DNA of 64,000 bases. It comes from Enoplosus armatus. Lineage: Eukaryota; Chordata; Actinopteri; Centrarchiformes; Enoplosidae. The notes beneath the pieces were generated by a model, which made no database searches, was not told the DNA's origin, and saw nothing but the letters and a program-made list of their open reading frames with translations. Both the position numbers and the translations under genes were made by a program. Below are positions 10,646 to 23,900 of this stretch, piece by piece; within the stretch, counting starts at the first letter, position 1; every line of letters begins with the position of its first letter. The stretch spans positions 4,801,608-4,865,607 of the forward strand of contig NC_092184.1 of assembly GCF_043641665.1 (NCBI RefSeq), written 5' to 3'.

Positions 10646-13600
10646 TCAAAATGCTGGTTTAAGTAGTTATCTCACAAGCTCCAGTGTTGGATTAGAGACT
10701 AAGACGAGACTGTTGGCGTGAGTTACATTTGGAAACAAACCTACATTATCATACTCAGTTGTCCTGCCGAACAATACTGGATTAACACTCTTACTATGGA
10801 CTCCTAGTCAGGGTTTAAAATAAATTTAAAATAAGAATCCTTTAGCTCGACTGTTTACATGAGCTTCACTGCAGGTAGATCATGATGTTTGAAGTGTAAT
10901 TTATTTCATGTTTTTCGTCAGAGCCAGCTGTGCAGGCCTGCTGTGTGTGTTGTAGAATAACTGATTCAGTGATCATGTGGGTCAGATATGTATCAGAGTG
11001 AGCGACTGGCTGTTACGTGATTTTGTCAACACACATTCAGTCATTTGGTTGATGCTGTCACCCATTTTAACTTCTAGGATCAGGTGTCTCGCCTAAGGGC
11101 ACCCTGACAGAGCACTATGTGACTTCTTCACACCTCCTCCTCATCTCAAATCTATCAAAATACCAATTATGTGCTTAGAGCAGTCAGTCCGTTTGCTGTT
11201 TTAATGATGTAATTCTGTGTCATAATCAGAAAACATTTGATATTTTCACTGACGCAGACTGTGCTGTCATTTTGGGATTCGGATGGGTTGTGAATCATCA
11301 GTTCCACAGAGAAATCTGTCACATCCGTCTGATAAGAGTTCCCCTCTCAACCTCAGACGACACACTGCCTCTTAAATGGAAAGTTTGTTTTTAAAATCAA
11401 GGGTCTCATTCCAAAATGCCTTAATGGTATGAGAAGATATCAGTGTCACTGATTTTATATTAGATATACTTTTGGGGATATAATTTTCTGTTATTTGGAA
11501 CTAGAGCCTTGCATTAAAGTATCTAAAGTGTAGAAACATGAATTATTCCCGCAGTAATGACCTGCAGATTTTTTTTGATGGTCTTTTAGTTTATTTTGGA
11601 ATGAAACCCTTCACTCATACCTCAGCAGACCAAGGGCTTTAGTTTGGTTTGTTTTTGAGTTTGTGCTTTGTTTCCTGCAAGTGGCTCCGTCTTTGAATCA
11701 TGTTAGTTGTAGTGGCTTTATCAGAGGAATAAAATGAAGCATTTGGGTTGAAAGGAACTGCAATATGTACAGTTTTTAAATGGAAAGAACATTCCACATT
11801 TGTGTGCAAAATGTAGCCAGTGAGCTATGAAAAAACATTTTATTTTTATGTTGGGTTTTTTTCATATGGATGTTTGTTTTTCTTTTGGAGTTTTGATGAC
11901 TGATTGTATTTAAGGCAGTAGATATTTCAATGTACATCCATTTCTACTATGTCTTCCTGTTTCATACATGAAATCGCTCAGAGAACTAACATGGTTTGCC
12001 TTTTTGGAGTGGTGTGCCGCTGTTTTCATAAAATGATCAGGACTAGCATGAATATGAAATTGTAGCTTTTTTAATGTTGTCAAAGCCATTGATGAAATAA
12101 CTGTCTCCATCAGATCACACATCGGAGAGAAAAAGAGCCCTGATGTTTGTACAGCTCTCCAAAATGTGCACCCACATGAAATGTAAAGCACACATCCATT
12201 TTTGTTTTTCTCATTTAGCCAATAAATGTATTCCTCTGATCTGAAGTCAGGTCTGATGTTTTGGGTTTTTTTTTTGCTTGTGTTTTTGTTCTGTAGGTCT
12301 GCATCCATGTTGGATTAAATAACGCCTGATGATGCCTATAATATTTTGTGCTGATCACGCTGCCGCCTCTGTATTCATCCACCACAGACACATTAATGTA
12401 TGTCCTGCTCACCAGGCAGTGTAGCAGTATTAAACCATTCTGCCCCATGCACATATTGAATACCCAGAGTGCTGCCTTGGTGTGCTTAAATCTCGCCTCG
12501 TGTATGATTTTGACCTTGCTGCTGCAGGACAGGAAGAAGAATGGCCCATAGCTCTTCTTTTCATCCTCTGTTATCAGAACATAATGAGGGTTAGAACCCC
12601 CCCCCCCCCACACACACACACACACATCCTTCAATGCACAGCCTTCATTTTATGGCTGCAGCCTGTGACTCATCTGTGTAGGGAAAGCATGGTTGTGGTT
12701 TGGATGTGTCCTTTATGGGCTCCCTCGGCCAGCTGCTGTGCAGGTTTTACAGGCTGGAGAAGAAAATGCGAGACGGTGATATCGTGTGGATGAAGGCTGC
12801 ATCTCTCCCATCATCTGCTGCGGGACGTTTCTCTCAAACTATGACCCAATCGTTGGGTGTTGCGTACTTTCAGCCCCTCCTCGTCCGAAGCTGCGTCAAG
12901 TCAGAGGCTCGAGGAAGTCACACACCGGAAACGAGGCGGATTTACCGTCAGAATAAGAGTGGTCCACTTAGAGTAAGGAGCTGGCCTGTTCAACTGTGCT
13001 TTCACCTCAGTGACAGATGTAGTGATCTACGGCTAAAGGCAGTTAAACTCCAACTTAAATTACAGTGTAAGAAATGGCACACTGTTATAGGACGGTTTTA
13101 CATTACGTAAGATAGATTTGATTGGTGGACAGTGTCTCGATCTTGATTATGTCGCTGTGTTCAACACACCTCTTACTGCCAGGGGGGCATGTGTTAGATA
13201 AACTTTTTAATTGATTAATCTACTCTTAATGTCTAGCAGACAAAATGATGGAGGTCATTTGATAACATGATTAGTGCGCTACACGTCTGTATTGAGAAAT
13301 ACTGAGACGGATACTTTGACTTTGCAGGTTTATTTTCTGGCTAAACAAGTTTTATATTTTCACAAAGTCATGTTAAAGGTTAAACTGTCATGTTGCAGAC
13401 ACCTGGAATCACTCCAGTGGTGGATAAAAACTGTATATACTTTGTTTGCAAACATTCTGGATATTATTGTACATCACTTTATTAATCAGAAGACTAATGT
13501 CTAATCAATAAGACAAACCATTAATCTGCTCATTCATCTTGAGAAACAAACCTGGTCATTCACATTTAAATGTTTACCTGTTGAATATTGCTCATATGAT

Positions 13601-13649
13601 TCATGTGGAGATTCATATTAAAAAACACATTAGCCCATCTTACTAGACT

Positions 13650-14027
13650 ACTGAAAATAACCTCTTCTTGCAGTTACAGATTGTGGTATTTTGAAAGGAC
13701 GTGCCGGAAACGACTTCTTTAACCCTGGCCAGCTTGACAGCGGTCCCATCCAGCTGATGACAGCCTCCTTGAGTTCAGTTTGCCCGGTGCGCACCGAGGA
13801 CTCAGTGGGGTCAGGGAGCTCACCGTCCTGCGTACACGGCACCAGAGGAGGCGGCGGGACCCGAGCAGCTGCCCTGCGGGTTAGACTGCATCCTTTAGCC
13901 GCACCGGAGGAGAGAAGAGCCGCGGAGGGGAGAGGGGGACAGCTGGCTCTGCTGTCCGGACTCAAATGATCAAGCAACACTCAGCAGAGGAAAAATCGTT
14001 GGATACGGTTTTAGCTTTAATACCAAG
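13650..14027 (+). promoter_or_regulatory. inafm1: CpG-rich promoter and 5'UTR of inafm1
   Basis: GC and CpG content rise sharply from about 13690 to 14300 against AT-rich flanks, which is the usual sign of a vertebrate CpG-island promoter. A 92-codon open frame at 13691-13969 lies in the leader and ends before the inafm1 start. It shows no domain and is probably a consequence of the GC content. Confidence 0.65.
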
Positions 14028-14312
14028 ATGAAAGCGGCCGGCAGGCAAGTCACCGTGACTGCGGAGAAGCTGAACGGGGACATGAAGCGGAGGCCGAGCT
14101 ATCCCGGAGAGCTGCGGGCCAAACACACCAACATGTCAACTAAGATTTGGGTGAAAGTAGCGATGGCGATCGTCTATTTCCTCTGCGTGTCCGTGGCCGC
14201 GTTCATCCTGGTGATTTATTATGTGTTTTTCTGGAGACCGGACTCGCAGTACAGCAACATCACCAGCACCGTGGCACCGAACCGCACCGAGTGCGCGCCG
14301 AGGTTTGGATGA
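14028..14312 (+). CDS. inafm1: InaF-motif-containing small membrane protein
   Basis: An intact intronless frame encodes 94 residues. Residues about 42-68 (WVKVAMAIVYFLCVSVAAFI, then LVIYYVFFW) form one membrane segment. It holds the INAFM signature Y-F-L-C-V-S-x-A-A followed by V-x-Y-Y-x-x-x-W, almost identical to human INAFM1 in its core. The residues before it (RPSYPGELRAK) align with the KPATYTGDKKAK stretch of INAFM2, so the start lies upstream of the internal Met36; Met1 at 14028 or Met19 is possible. Two N-glycosylation sequons follow the segment (Asn77 in NIT, Asn85 in NRT). The tail is far shorter than in the human proteins. The family is named for similarity to Drosophila InaF, a TRP-channel partner; function in vertebrates is not established. 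The adjacent ccdc9 supports inafm1 over inafm2. Confidence 0.92.
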   Translation: MKAAGRQVTVTAEKLNGDMKRRPSYPGELRAKHTNMSTKIWVKVAMAIVYFLCVSVAAFILVIYYVFFWRPDSQYSNITSTVAPNRTECAPRFG

Positions 14313-14319
14313 CTGTACA

Positions 14320-14350
14320 GCACGCACGCACGCACGCACGCACGCACACA
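14320..14350. repeat. (CACG)n tetranucleotide repeat just after the inafm1 stop
   Basis: About seven CACG units start within ten bases of the TGA at 14310-14312. The motif alternates purine and pyrimidine and is CpG-bearing. Confidence 0.85.
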
Positions 14351-15049
14351 TCTACACGCAATATGTAGGTGACTGCACACACCTGACATGAGGCTGCAGC
14401 AGGGATGGATGGGAGAGGACGGCGCACAGAGAGACATGACCGCATCCAGAGTTTGGGATGCTGACTGAGGACCTAAATGAGGACAGGGGAGAAGTGCTGC
14501 CAGGATGCAGGTGGGGAGGGGTGTTGGAGTTTTTTTGTTTTTTTTGTTGCCAGCTTTACCCAAACACCCAGTCCTGAAGGGTTTTGATATCTTTTCAGCA
14601 TTTTCTTGTCACAGAGCTGAGACCCAGAGGAGGTTTAGCTTCCCGTCCAATAAGAGGATGTCTGAAAAACCTCCATAACGAGATGTTTCAGTTTTTATTG
14701 TTCTTGATTTAGTGTTGGGGTGTTTCACTGTGTGTGAGGGATAAAATGGTGGTTCTTCTGAAAGTCATACACACATCCTTTAACTCATGGATGGATTATG
14801 AGACAATGGGCCTCTGGGCACAGAAATGTCAAAGGCCCCCCGGACTGAAAGAGACTCTTTCAGTGACATTTTGCAGGTGAACCCCAACTCTTTAAATGTG
14901 GCTGTTTATTCATAAACTGCACCTGAACCTTTGTATTTAGACAGATATTATACTAAATACCACAGCATGCCACAAAATGGTACAGGAAACCATCAAAGAA
15001 AGCCGAGCTGTTCTCCTGTCAAACTGATTTAAATTACTTCACTAATGTT

Positions 15050-15345
15050 GTATTAGAATGAAATTATGACTCCATTAATTGATTATTTGATCGTCAAACA
15101 CTGCCTGGTTCCAGCTTCTCACATGTCAGAATTTGCTGGTTTTCTCTGTTTTATTTGGCCCTATATTGAATATATTTTGGTTGTAGACAGTTGGTCAGAC
15201 AAAACAAGTCATCTGAGAACGTAACCTTGTACTCTAGGAACTTGAGATGGGCATTTTCACTGTTTTCTGACATGTTTTAGACAAGCATGTTGAATAGATA
15301 ATCGCTATTAATCAATGAATGAAAAGAATCATTAGATGCAGCCTC
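15050..15345 (-). repeat. MITE of the TAGGGCTGCAA family, reverse orientation
   Basis: It contains GGTTCCAGCTTCTCACATGT, GATGGGCATTTTCACTG and TTCTGACATGTTTTAGAC. These are reverse complements of matching blocks in the full-length copy at 28.72-29.09 kb. It ends near ATTAGATGCAGCCTCTG. The copy is degenerate. Confidence 0.65.
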
Positions 15346-15429
15346 TGTATTCATTGCAGCTGAAATATGAAAAAAAAAAGAAATTTTGGATTTGATTGGC
15401 AGATCAGGATCCCCATTTGGATGCGGCAG

Positions 15430-15805
15430 ATCCAGAGATGTTGTCTTTTCATTCCACACGTTCTTCTTCCTCAAACCCTGGCTCCTACATTACCCACAAT
15501 GCAACTCAATTGCAAACAGTTTGGGCACAGATTCAGCTGGGTTGTGCTAGTAGCAGTTCATGTAGCCTGGAGCCTCTAGCCTGCAGCAGAGATGAGCAGC
15601 GGGCTACAGAGATCTGGTACGCTCACTTCTTTCAAACTCAACTCAAACTGATGTCTTCAGCCCCAACCGACGCTGACTCAAGTGACATCACTCAGCTCCC
15701 TCTGGAGACACAAAAGGATTAATACAACCTTTGTCACATATGCAGTAGTTCTTCCCAACACCTGGAAACAGACTTTGATGTGTAAAATCGGTGGAGTTCC
15801 CCTTT
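15430..15805. repeat. Dispersed repeat, copy 2 (CCTACATTACCCACAATGCA family)
   Basis: It repeats the CCCTGGCTCCTACATTACCC and ACAATGCAACTC text of the copy at 10.5 kb and ends with GGAGTTCCCCTTTAA. Confidence 0.65.
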
Positions 15806-16070
15806 AATAACAGGAACTTCACAGAGGCTCTGACCCAGGGGCCCCCTGACCTCTTGGGTCTCTGGTCCTGTGCCCAAAATGCCCACTCAGTAATCCATCC
15901 ATGCTTTAGCTCTTGCACTTTCCAGTAATTTCTGCCTCCCCAAGAACCCTTTAAACCAGTCAGTGTCTCCTGGAACCCACACAGGAACCACTTAACCCCC
16001 CCCCACTCCTCAAAGTCCCATATGGAACCCCCATAAAGAACCCCTTACAACCCCAAAGATTCAACTGCAG

Positions 16071-16089
16071 CCCCCCCCCCCCCCCCCCC
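16071..16089. repeat. Poly-C homopolymer in a C-rich simple-sequence block
   Basis: Nineteen C in a row sit inside a wider C-rich stretch (15960-16140) with repeated AACCCC-type words. Confidence 0.85.
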
Positions 16090-17116
16090 GATCTCACCTC
16101 AACACTGAGACCACTGAGACCCCTCAAGGACGTCCCTCTGAGATCCACTTCTCTGCACTAATGGAGACTTCTTTTTAAAAATATGCCTATAGAGGAACTA
16201 TTGACTTTTCACTCTTTGTCTGTGTTTCCACAGCAGGATGCTGTTTGTATTCAGGTATCTAGAGGAACTTAAAGCGATACTGTACTGTAGCAGAAGTAGC
16301 CTAAGTTGTGATCCCTGGTAGCTCGTAGCTGTATGAAATGCAAGGCGATCACTCACTATACTCTCAGTAGTGACAGCAGTTTTACCTTTTTAGAGCAACT
16401 TTTGTCTTGCATTGCCTCACAGAATGAGCATAAATATTCAATGTACCTCTTCTTGATAACACAGTTTGTTCACCTCAATTCCTGTTCATAATTTAGGCTA
16501 CAGTCCATAAATCCACTAGACTGTTTTATTTATAATGTAGCTTTGAGAAGTTATTGTTATGATATGATAAACTATGCATTTATTCCAGTGTGGGTGTCGT
16601 CATTCTGACTGCTGTACACAGATGAAGAAACGCAGACGGCCTTGTGGTGTCGTTCTGCTCTGAAACAGAAGGACAATTCACTGGAAAGGCCAAGCTGACG
16701 TCAGCTGAGTGCTATTTAGAATTTTACATCTGAAACATTTGTGCCTTTATAAAATAACCCTCTGTGACATTTTCCAGCATCCACTCTCTGTCCAAATCAG
16801 TGCTGTTAGATTCTCTAAATTACTCCAGGAGATAATACTGTAAGTACATTCTTCATCTTCGGCGGAACAGCTGCTTGGCCTCCTCCTCAACCCTCGAAAT
16901 CCACTGACCTTTCTCATGTTTATCTAATTATGATGCTTTGGTAACTAGAAGGAGTCTTCTCTGATGAGTAAAACTCAGAAATTCCTCACAGTACGGTAAC
17001 GAGGAGAGGATGCACTTTAAAATGCAGTTTTTACTTTTTAGATACACAGCATGTTGGAAGTGTAGTTTATTGATGCTGATGTCAGTCTCATATTTACTTT
17101 CGCCTTCCAGCATGCC

Positions 17117-17285
17117 AAATGTTTTTTATACCTCTGCACCAGGGATAGCTGTGGCCCAAGGCATTATGTTTTCGAGTCGTCCATCCGTCCCATTCTCGTG
17201 AACGCAGTATCTCAGGAACGCCTTGAGCGGATTTCTTCAAATTTGGCACAAACCTCCACTTGGACTCCAGGATGAACTGAGTCCA
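17117..17285. repeat. Dispersed teleost-type repeat of unassigned class
   Basis: The text TCTCGTGAACGCAGTATCTC, then AGGAACGCCTTGAGCGGATT, then CAAATTTGGCACAAACCTCC matches a repeat I recognise as common in fish genomes. I cannot name the family. No flanking duplication was identified. Confidence 0.6.
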
Positions 17286-18069
17286 GCACATGTTGACTGG
17301 GACGACACAATGAATAAACAATAACTAGAACAGTTCGGGCTTTCCTACCTCTCATCCATTCTGTCTTTCAGTTCCTGCTTCATCCTGAATTTCTTTACAT
17401 AGTAATCAAGTACATGTGTACCTGTGTAGCCAATACATCTATGATAATCCTTCATTGATCAGTTCAACAATGTATGTTCACTGGAATCATACATTCTATC
17501 ATCAATATAGTGATGACTTCCATTCAGCCAGAAAAATACACTTGCGTTTTATTCAGTTCCTTCAGTACTCACATACAGTACAGTACATACATATATTATG
17601 TGAGTCTGGACAGATATAGATGTGAACTTGACTGGTTGGCAGATAATGTTACAAACACTGCTCAAAATGTAGAGTTTACTTCTCAATACGACTGATCAAT
17701 ATTTCAGTATTATAATCTATTGGTGGTAATGGTATTAAGGTATTCTGATGCACGATTGTGTTGTTTAAGATAATGATTTTTAAATTTGTTGTATTTTTGC
17801 CCTGATGGTTCCCAAATGTGAGATTTCTACAGTAATGAGAGACTAATCGATACAGAGTGAAACACAATACAAATGCAAATATACTCACTAACTAAAATAT
17901 ACTGTAATGCACATACAGTACATGAGGTGGACACACAACTGCAGCTGTGACACAGTAACACACCCAGGTGTTTCTATTATTGTGTCCATACCCTGTCAGT
18001 TTTCACAGAATACGTTACAGAACAGATCCTGAAGTTTTGAACTTGGAGCCGCAGGATGATTCTGGCTGA

Positions 18070-18245
18070 GAGTGAATGAATTTCCTCTGTCTGCTGAGGT
18101 GTCTTTGAGCAAAGACACTGAACCCTGAGCTGTTGCAGAGTGGCTGCACCGTGCACGGCAGGTAAAGGCCGAAGGATCTCTAGGCAGCTTGCAGATGTGA
18201 TAATGTGAAGGAGCATTCGTGCTCATGGATGAATAAAAGTGAAAT
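18070..18245 (+). repeat. SINE-like fragment
   Basis: GGTGTCTTTGAGCAAAGACA followed by CTGAACCCTGAGCTG resembles the body of the SINE at 8.63 kb, with a degenerate tail (GGATGAATAAAAGTGAAA). Confidence 0.5.
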
Positions 18246-20784
18246 ACTAAATATATTTAATCTTGCACCAAATTCTAAAGCCAGTACATAGGCCTGGCAA
18301 TCCTCAAAATGTGTAGTTTTAATAAGGTTTTGTTACAATACTCATGTCAGTATTGAAACAGGTTTGGCTCTAATTATTCCTCCTGTTCACACTGGCCATG
18401 AAGAGATTTACTCCTCACATGCTTCCAGTGGAAGTGATGGAGGACAAAATCCACAGTCCTCGTTCGGTGCGAGAATATATTCCAACGTTTATCTGAAGTT
18501 AATATGAGGCTTCAGCAGTTTGACCAATCCAGTGGGTTTCTGACAAAGTTCCAGTCTTCTCAGTAGAGAATCTGGCTCCCAGCAGTGGTTACCTGTGGCA
18601 TGGTCACGTGTTCCATCGAGTACAAGCAAGAATGGAAGCCGGTGAGGGATCATGCCCATGTTGTTGTATCAGTGAGGACTCCTAATTTCTTAAAATCTTA
18701 AAGTCTTGATTTTACAAACAAGCAAACAAATTGGACAGAAGACATAACATCTTTGTTGGAAGAAGAAACAATTTCAAATGTCCTGCAAAGTGAAACAAAT
18801 CATTTGAAAATGATACTCACAGACACACACACAGAACCTCCTCAGAGTGCTCCAGGGAGCAGACTCTCTGTATTATGTGTGTGTCTGAGAGTTACTGAGC
18901 CTCCTTCAATCAATGATTCCATTTGCAGCTGAAGTTGTCAGCTTCGTATGACTCAGCAGAGTTCACCGTCCTGTCCGGACTGCAGCGACAGCAAACACTC
19001 TGCTGCAGTTTGTTTACACTCTCTCAGGTTCTGCAGGTCCAAAACGAGCAGCCGGAGGTAAAGAATAAGAAAATCGAAACTCAGAGGTCTCATCATCATT
19101 CATTTATAAAGTCCACAGTTACTCAGGAGCGATTTACTGTTTTCTAAATAAATCCAGATTTCTTTCTTTCTTTCATGAAGAATCAACCATAAAAGACCTG
19201 CATCATTTGACGGACTGACACAACCGGAGATGGCTGTCCTCTCACAAAGGTTGTTGTCATCGCTTTTTAATGAATTTTTGACTGAATGAATTTTTTAAAT
19301 GAATGAGTTTGTCTTTTGACAACCTGGAGTTTAGAAAACAGTAAGAAACACGTGTAAATAAGTGTCTAATATCACTTTTAGGAATTAAAATATGCTATCA
19401 AGACTGAAAGAAACGATTACACACTGATCGCTGAATCAGTCACCAGTCAGTACTCTGTAACTCTGAGGCTTTGCACAACTTTGACATCATCAATCAAACA
19501 ATCTGAAAACATCTGACTTTGGTATGTAATCCTGTTCTCCTCAAGTGTTCTGTAACATTTGAGTGCGCAAAAAAGAAAAAAAAGGCCTCACATTTGGACA
19601 GACAGCTTTGACTTGAATTTTATTTTGGCCAAGGGAAGCTGTCACACTTGTTTAGCCTCTGGGGTCCTCAGACTGCAGGAGGTTCCAGATGACTCAGCTG
19701 TGGGCGATCCTAGAGCACTAAACAGCAGGTTCAGAGGACCTCAGGATTTCTGTTAACGTTAAGAGAGACTCAGGGGAGACAAGTCTGGTGGTTTTCAATC
19801 CCGGGCCCGCAGGGTAAACCACAACACCATCTGAAAATGTTTAGGGTCTTTTGTCTACAAGGTATTTCTGCATCTTTATTAGATACAGATGAGAAAGAAA
19901 AGGAACGATGTAAGCACGGTTCAAACCCGCAGTGACCTACAATAGACAAAGAGTTGTTTTATCTGTGGTAAAAGTACAGGATTTAGTTTCTCTGGTGTTG
20001 CAGCAGCATATTAAAGATTATGGGACACTAAAACAGAGGACATTGTTGTATGACAGTCCGACATTTATACCCGACTCAAGTTCTTGTCTTATATTTTTGT
20101 TGTTTGCATGACATTAAACTCTTCATATCTGCTCACCTCCTTAGCCTCAGGTCATTGCTCTTTGTCACCTCAGAGCATTTCTATCCTGCAGTCATGGTTT
20201 CTTGGTCTAGTAGGTTGTAGCTTTTTCCTTCCTACATTGATAATAAGCAGTAATATTGCAGCGGCAGTGGATTGACTCTTGTGAATTGTCCTCTTGTACT
20301 AAATGTCAGGTCCAGTCAGCGTGAGACAGAAAAGTGAATCTCATTTAACTGAGATGCGTGAAGTCATCTGAGGGCATTAGGAGGTGTAAAGTGGCTGAAT
20401 CAACACAAAGCTGATTTCCATTTCAGGCCTCTGAACTGCAACATGACAGGAATGTGCTTCAGGTTTCTGACGGACCGAAGAGCCGCAGCTCACAGTCTGA
20501 ACTCAAAGTGTGGATGAACATCTAAAGTCAACAACGACCCCTTATCAGGATCGGACAGGTGGTGATGGAGGCTGTGGAAGATCACTGGATTCCTTCACAC
20601 CTAACATGCCGTATCAGTCGCAGCACTACTACTAATATTACACTAGAGAACAACGAGCATCTTAAAAAATGAATTAAACTAGTCATATTCTGAAATCAAG
20701 ATGCACTAAGACATAAGAAACAGTATCAAGCATTTGTATTAAAAAAAAAAAGATAGTGACTTTCTGGAAACTAGTGCAATATTC

Positions 20785-20934
20785 TCATCCCATTGGCTGA
20801 TTATTTATTTCAAAATATTAAAACTAGAGTCAGGATTGTTTGCAGTGTAAGACGTGATTTGAAGGAGGACGATGCTGCTCCTCCTCAGGCAGGTTGGTTC
20901 AGAGCCAAAAGCTCTGTCACCTTCAGGCATGGAG
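20785..20934 (-). other. Candidate terminal exon on the minus strand
   Basis: Read on the minus strand, CTGTCCTTTTGCAG is followed by an exon start at 20934. One frame gives PCLKVTELLALNQPA and a TGA at 20887-20885. AATAAA follows on the same strand at 20809-20804. Acceptor, short open tail, stop and polyadenylation signal in this order look like a last exon, but no partner exon is identified. It could belong to the minus-strand locus at 24-25.5 kb or be coincidence. Confidence 0.25.
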
Positions 20935-20939
20935 CTGCA

Positions 20940-23900
20940 AAAGGACAGATGTTTATGTAAACACACATTTTATCAGCAACATGTTACAAGAGTGACAAGC
21001 ACCTTGTCAGCAGTAAATTAGATGCTGTAGATGTTTTTTTATTGGGGAGTTAGTTTTGTTTTTCATTCTGCCTGGCCTGACAACAGTGCATACAATACTG
21101 TGATGCCACTTTTATTTAGTTAACATATCGAGAAAAAAACCTTTTGGCAGATTATTGTTCAAATGACAGTGATAAATGTCTAATTTAATGGGTTTATATT
21201 TCAAGCTTTAGGGCAGTAAAACCTGAAATATATGAGGTGTGATGAAACAGGCCAGGCTGTATTTTACAGTCTCTTCTTCACCATCTTTGCCCGATACACT
21301 TGACCCCCTGTTAAAGTAATAAGCCAGCCACTGATCACTGGTAGGATGGATGATGAAACTCTGCTTTACGATCCAATCACGACTTTCATTACTTCAGCGG
21401 AGAATGGAAACTTCTCAGCTGTGGAGCAGAGTCATTTAGGAAAGAGTTTCCTGTTTAGTCCAGGTGGCCTCACCAAGAGTCCAACCTGTAACCCCGGCTA
21501 TGTTACAGCCTTTACTTTTATTTTTTTTGTCTTGTTTGTTTCTTCTATGTAAAGCAAAAGAGAAAATGGAGATCAAGACATTTCCTTTATATGATATTTC
21601 AAGTTTATAAAAACAATAGATCCTTAAAGGCGGATAATACAGATTTGGACAGTTGTTTTAGAACTTACAGCTTCTGACTACACATGACTGCTTCACCTTT
21701 GACCTTTAACATGAACTTTATTCCAGCAGGCAGTTCACATCCAAATAAATTCATATTTACAATAACAGCTTTGGGAACAATAAACTTTCTTTCTCTAAAC
21801 TCTCTTTCTACACTGAAGTAAAAAAAACAAGAAACCAAACATGAACAGACAGAAAACACAGTAAGACAGGAAGCAGGAAACACGATTCACAGAGTAAAAA
21901 GGGCATCAAAGAGTAAATCTAAATATTTACAGGAAACATATTGGACGCAGCAAAGTAGACGCGACAGGAAAGGAAAAGAGCAAGCATGCTCAGCAAAACA
22001 TCTCTCTGAATAAATGTAGACTCGAAATAAACTTGGGGAACGTACACAAGGAATCAGTGGGTTCAGCACATTCACAGTGTATTGATCTTCATTTGCAGGG
22101 TGACAAGAAAAAGTCGCTGATACTTGAGAATAGCCAAATTTGCTTCCACTGCAGGATTAATTGAATTGAAGCCAGACAACTCACACACACACACACACAT
22201 ACACACATCTTTTTTTAAACGATGAAGTTGTTTCATCATTTGAAGGGCACGCTGAGAAATTGTTTCATACACAAAAGCTCATTTCATAACTTAATATTTT
22301 TAGAAATACCAATCTTTTTTATCCTATGAAAAGCAGTGTGTACACAAATGATCTCTATACATTTTTAGAAACTCAGTGTAACATACTAACTAATAATAAC
22401 ACACTGATCCTCCTGCCAGAACTTCATCGGAAAATGTACAAATGCGTAATTTCGAAATAAAACTCTGAAGGTCAAAAGTAGGCATTTTAAAAGTTTTAAA
22501 GCTAGTATCAGTGAGGAGAGAAACTTGTCAAGAATGGTGCTTTTATACCTTTTAGATAAAACCTTGGTGGTTTCTGAATGCAGGAGGAGAAAAATAACTT
22601 GTGATTTTATATGGATAACAGACCACCATGAACAATGAATGTGTGAGACATTTTTGTTTGTTTTGTTTGGGTTATATTTGTATATTATTTGCATACGTAT
22701 GTGATGTTGTGAACATGTATTTAATTAATTTCCAGGATTCCTCCTGAGACATTACCTGTGGGTTATTCATATTGGTATGAGGTCAGTACATTGTGCTGTT
22801 AGATGCTGGTAAACATATCAGAATGTCTGAATAATTCAGTGAGACATGTAAATGAACATACACAAATTCATGTTATATTAATTCATACATATTCACTCAT
22901 TAGGCCCTTTCCTGGTCTTTTGGGTGCATTAAACTGAAACACTGCAGGTGTTTGTACACCTGTTAGGAAACTACTGGACATTACAGAGTAGTACGTGCAT
23001 TTGACCACTAGAGGCCAATGTTGCACAGATTAAACTCTGCAGTGACACTGGGATTTAAATGCTGCCTTTCACAGTGATGTATTGTGAATACTGTAATTAA
23101 GATATTAGGTCACATGATCCACATAGTGATAACTATGAGCAGCAGAAAGGAACATGGATAAGTTTAAGTGATGAAGCAATTTGCTGCCCCTGTCAAGTTA
23201 TTAGTGTTAAAGTGCTACTTTTGGTCATCTGAAATATGTAACACGTTATTAATAGCAAATTAATCCAAACACCAGCTACATGACAGATGTGCTTTGTGTC
23301 TTTTCAGAATTGTGTCAGAGGTGGAGGAAGTATTCATATCCTCATAGGAGCAATATTGCACTATAAGTACTGCATTGAAAATGTCTCTTATGTATAAGTA
23401 TGTAAATTATTAAATTATAAAAAATAAAGTACTCTGACCCTGTGAGTGTTAAAATGTTGTACTATTATATATTTTTGGCTCATTATTACTGATTAACTGC
23501 GATAGAATGTAAGTAGCATTTTACTGCTGTAGTAAATGCTGTAGTAATTAGAAGATATTATGTACTGTTTAATCTACAACTAGAAACTAAAGCTGTCAAA
23601 TATATGTAGTGGATTAAACAGTACAATATTCCCTCTGAGATGGAGTGGAAGTATAAAGTGGCATGAAATGGAAACATCTGCTAAAATACAAGTACCTCAC
23701 ATTTGTACTGGAGAACAGTAGAGGAGTAAATGTACTTAGTTACACTGTCTGCAGTGTGTGCAGCTTTACTTGAAAAAACAACAACCACGAGTAATTACTT
23801 TTGTGTCTCGACCTGAAGTCTGTCTGAAATCACACACTGAAGGCAGCACTATTTCACACTGGCCATCACTGTATTGATTAAATGAACCAGGAAACAGTCA

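Larger units (their letters stand above)
6381..13640. other. Intergenic region, repeat-rich
   Basis: I see no open frame with protein-like composition here. The region holds the repeats listed separately (7.2, 8.35-9.06 and 10.5 kb) and an L2-like tail at about 9.3 kb (TTTGGATAAAAGCATTAAA). Unassigned AT-rich DNA fills the rest. The longest open frame, at 12700-13110, shows no domain and no splice context. Confidence 0.6.
14351..20780. other. inafm1 3' region and intergenic DNA
   Basis: This stretch holds no convincing coding exon. It includes the repeats at 15.05, 15.43, 16.07, 17.12 and 18.07 kb. I could not place the end of the inafm1 transcript. Confidence 0.5.

Noticed and set aside
12700..13110. 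136-codon open frame on the plus strand
   Set aside because: No domain, no splice or promoter context, and it ends in an AT-rich area; it looks like a chance frame.
13691..13969. 92-codon frame upstream of inafm1
   Set aside because: It lies in the CpG-rich leader, and its composition follows GC content. It may be an upstream ORF but no protein evidence is visible.
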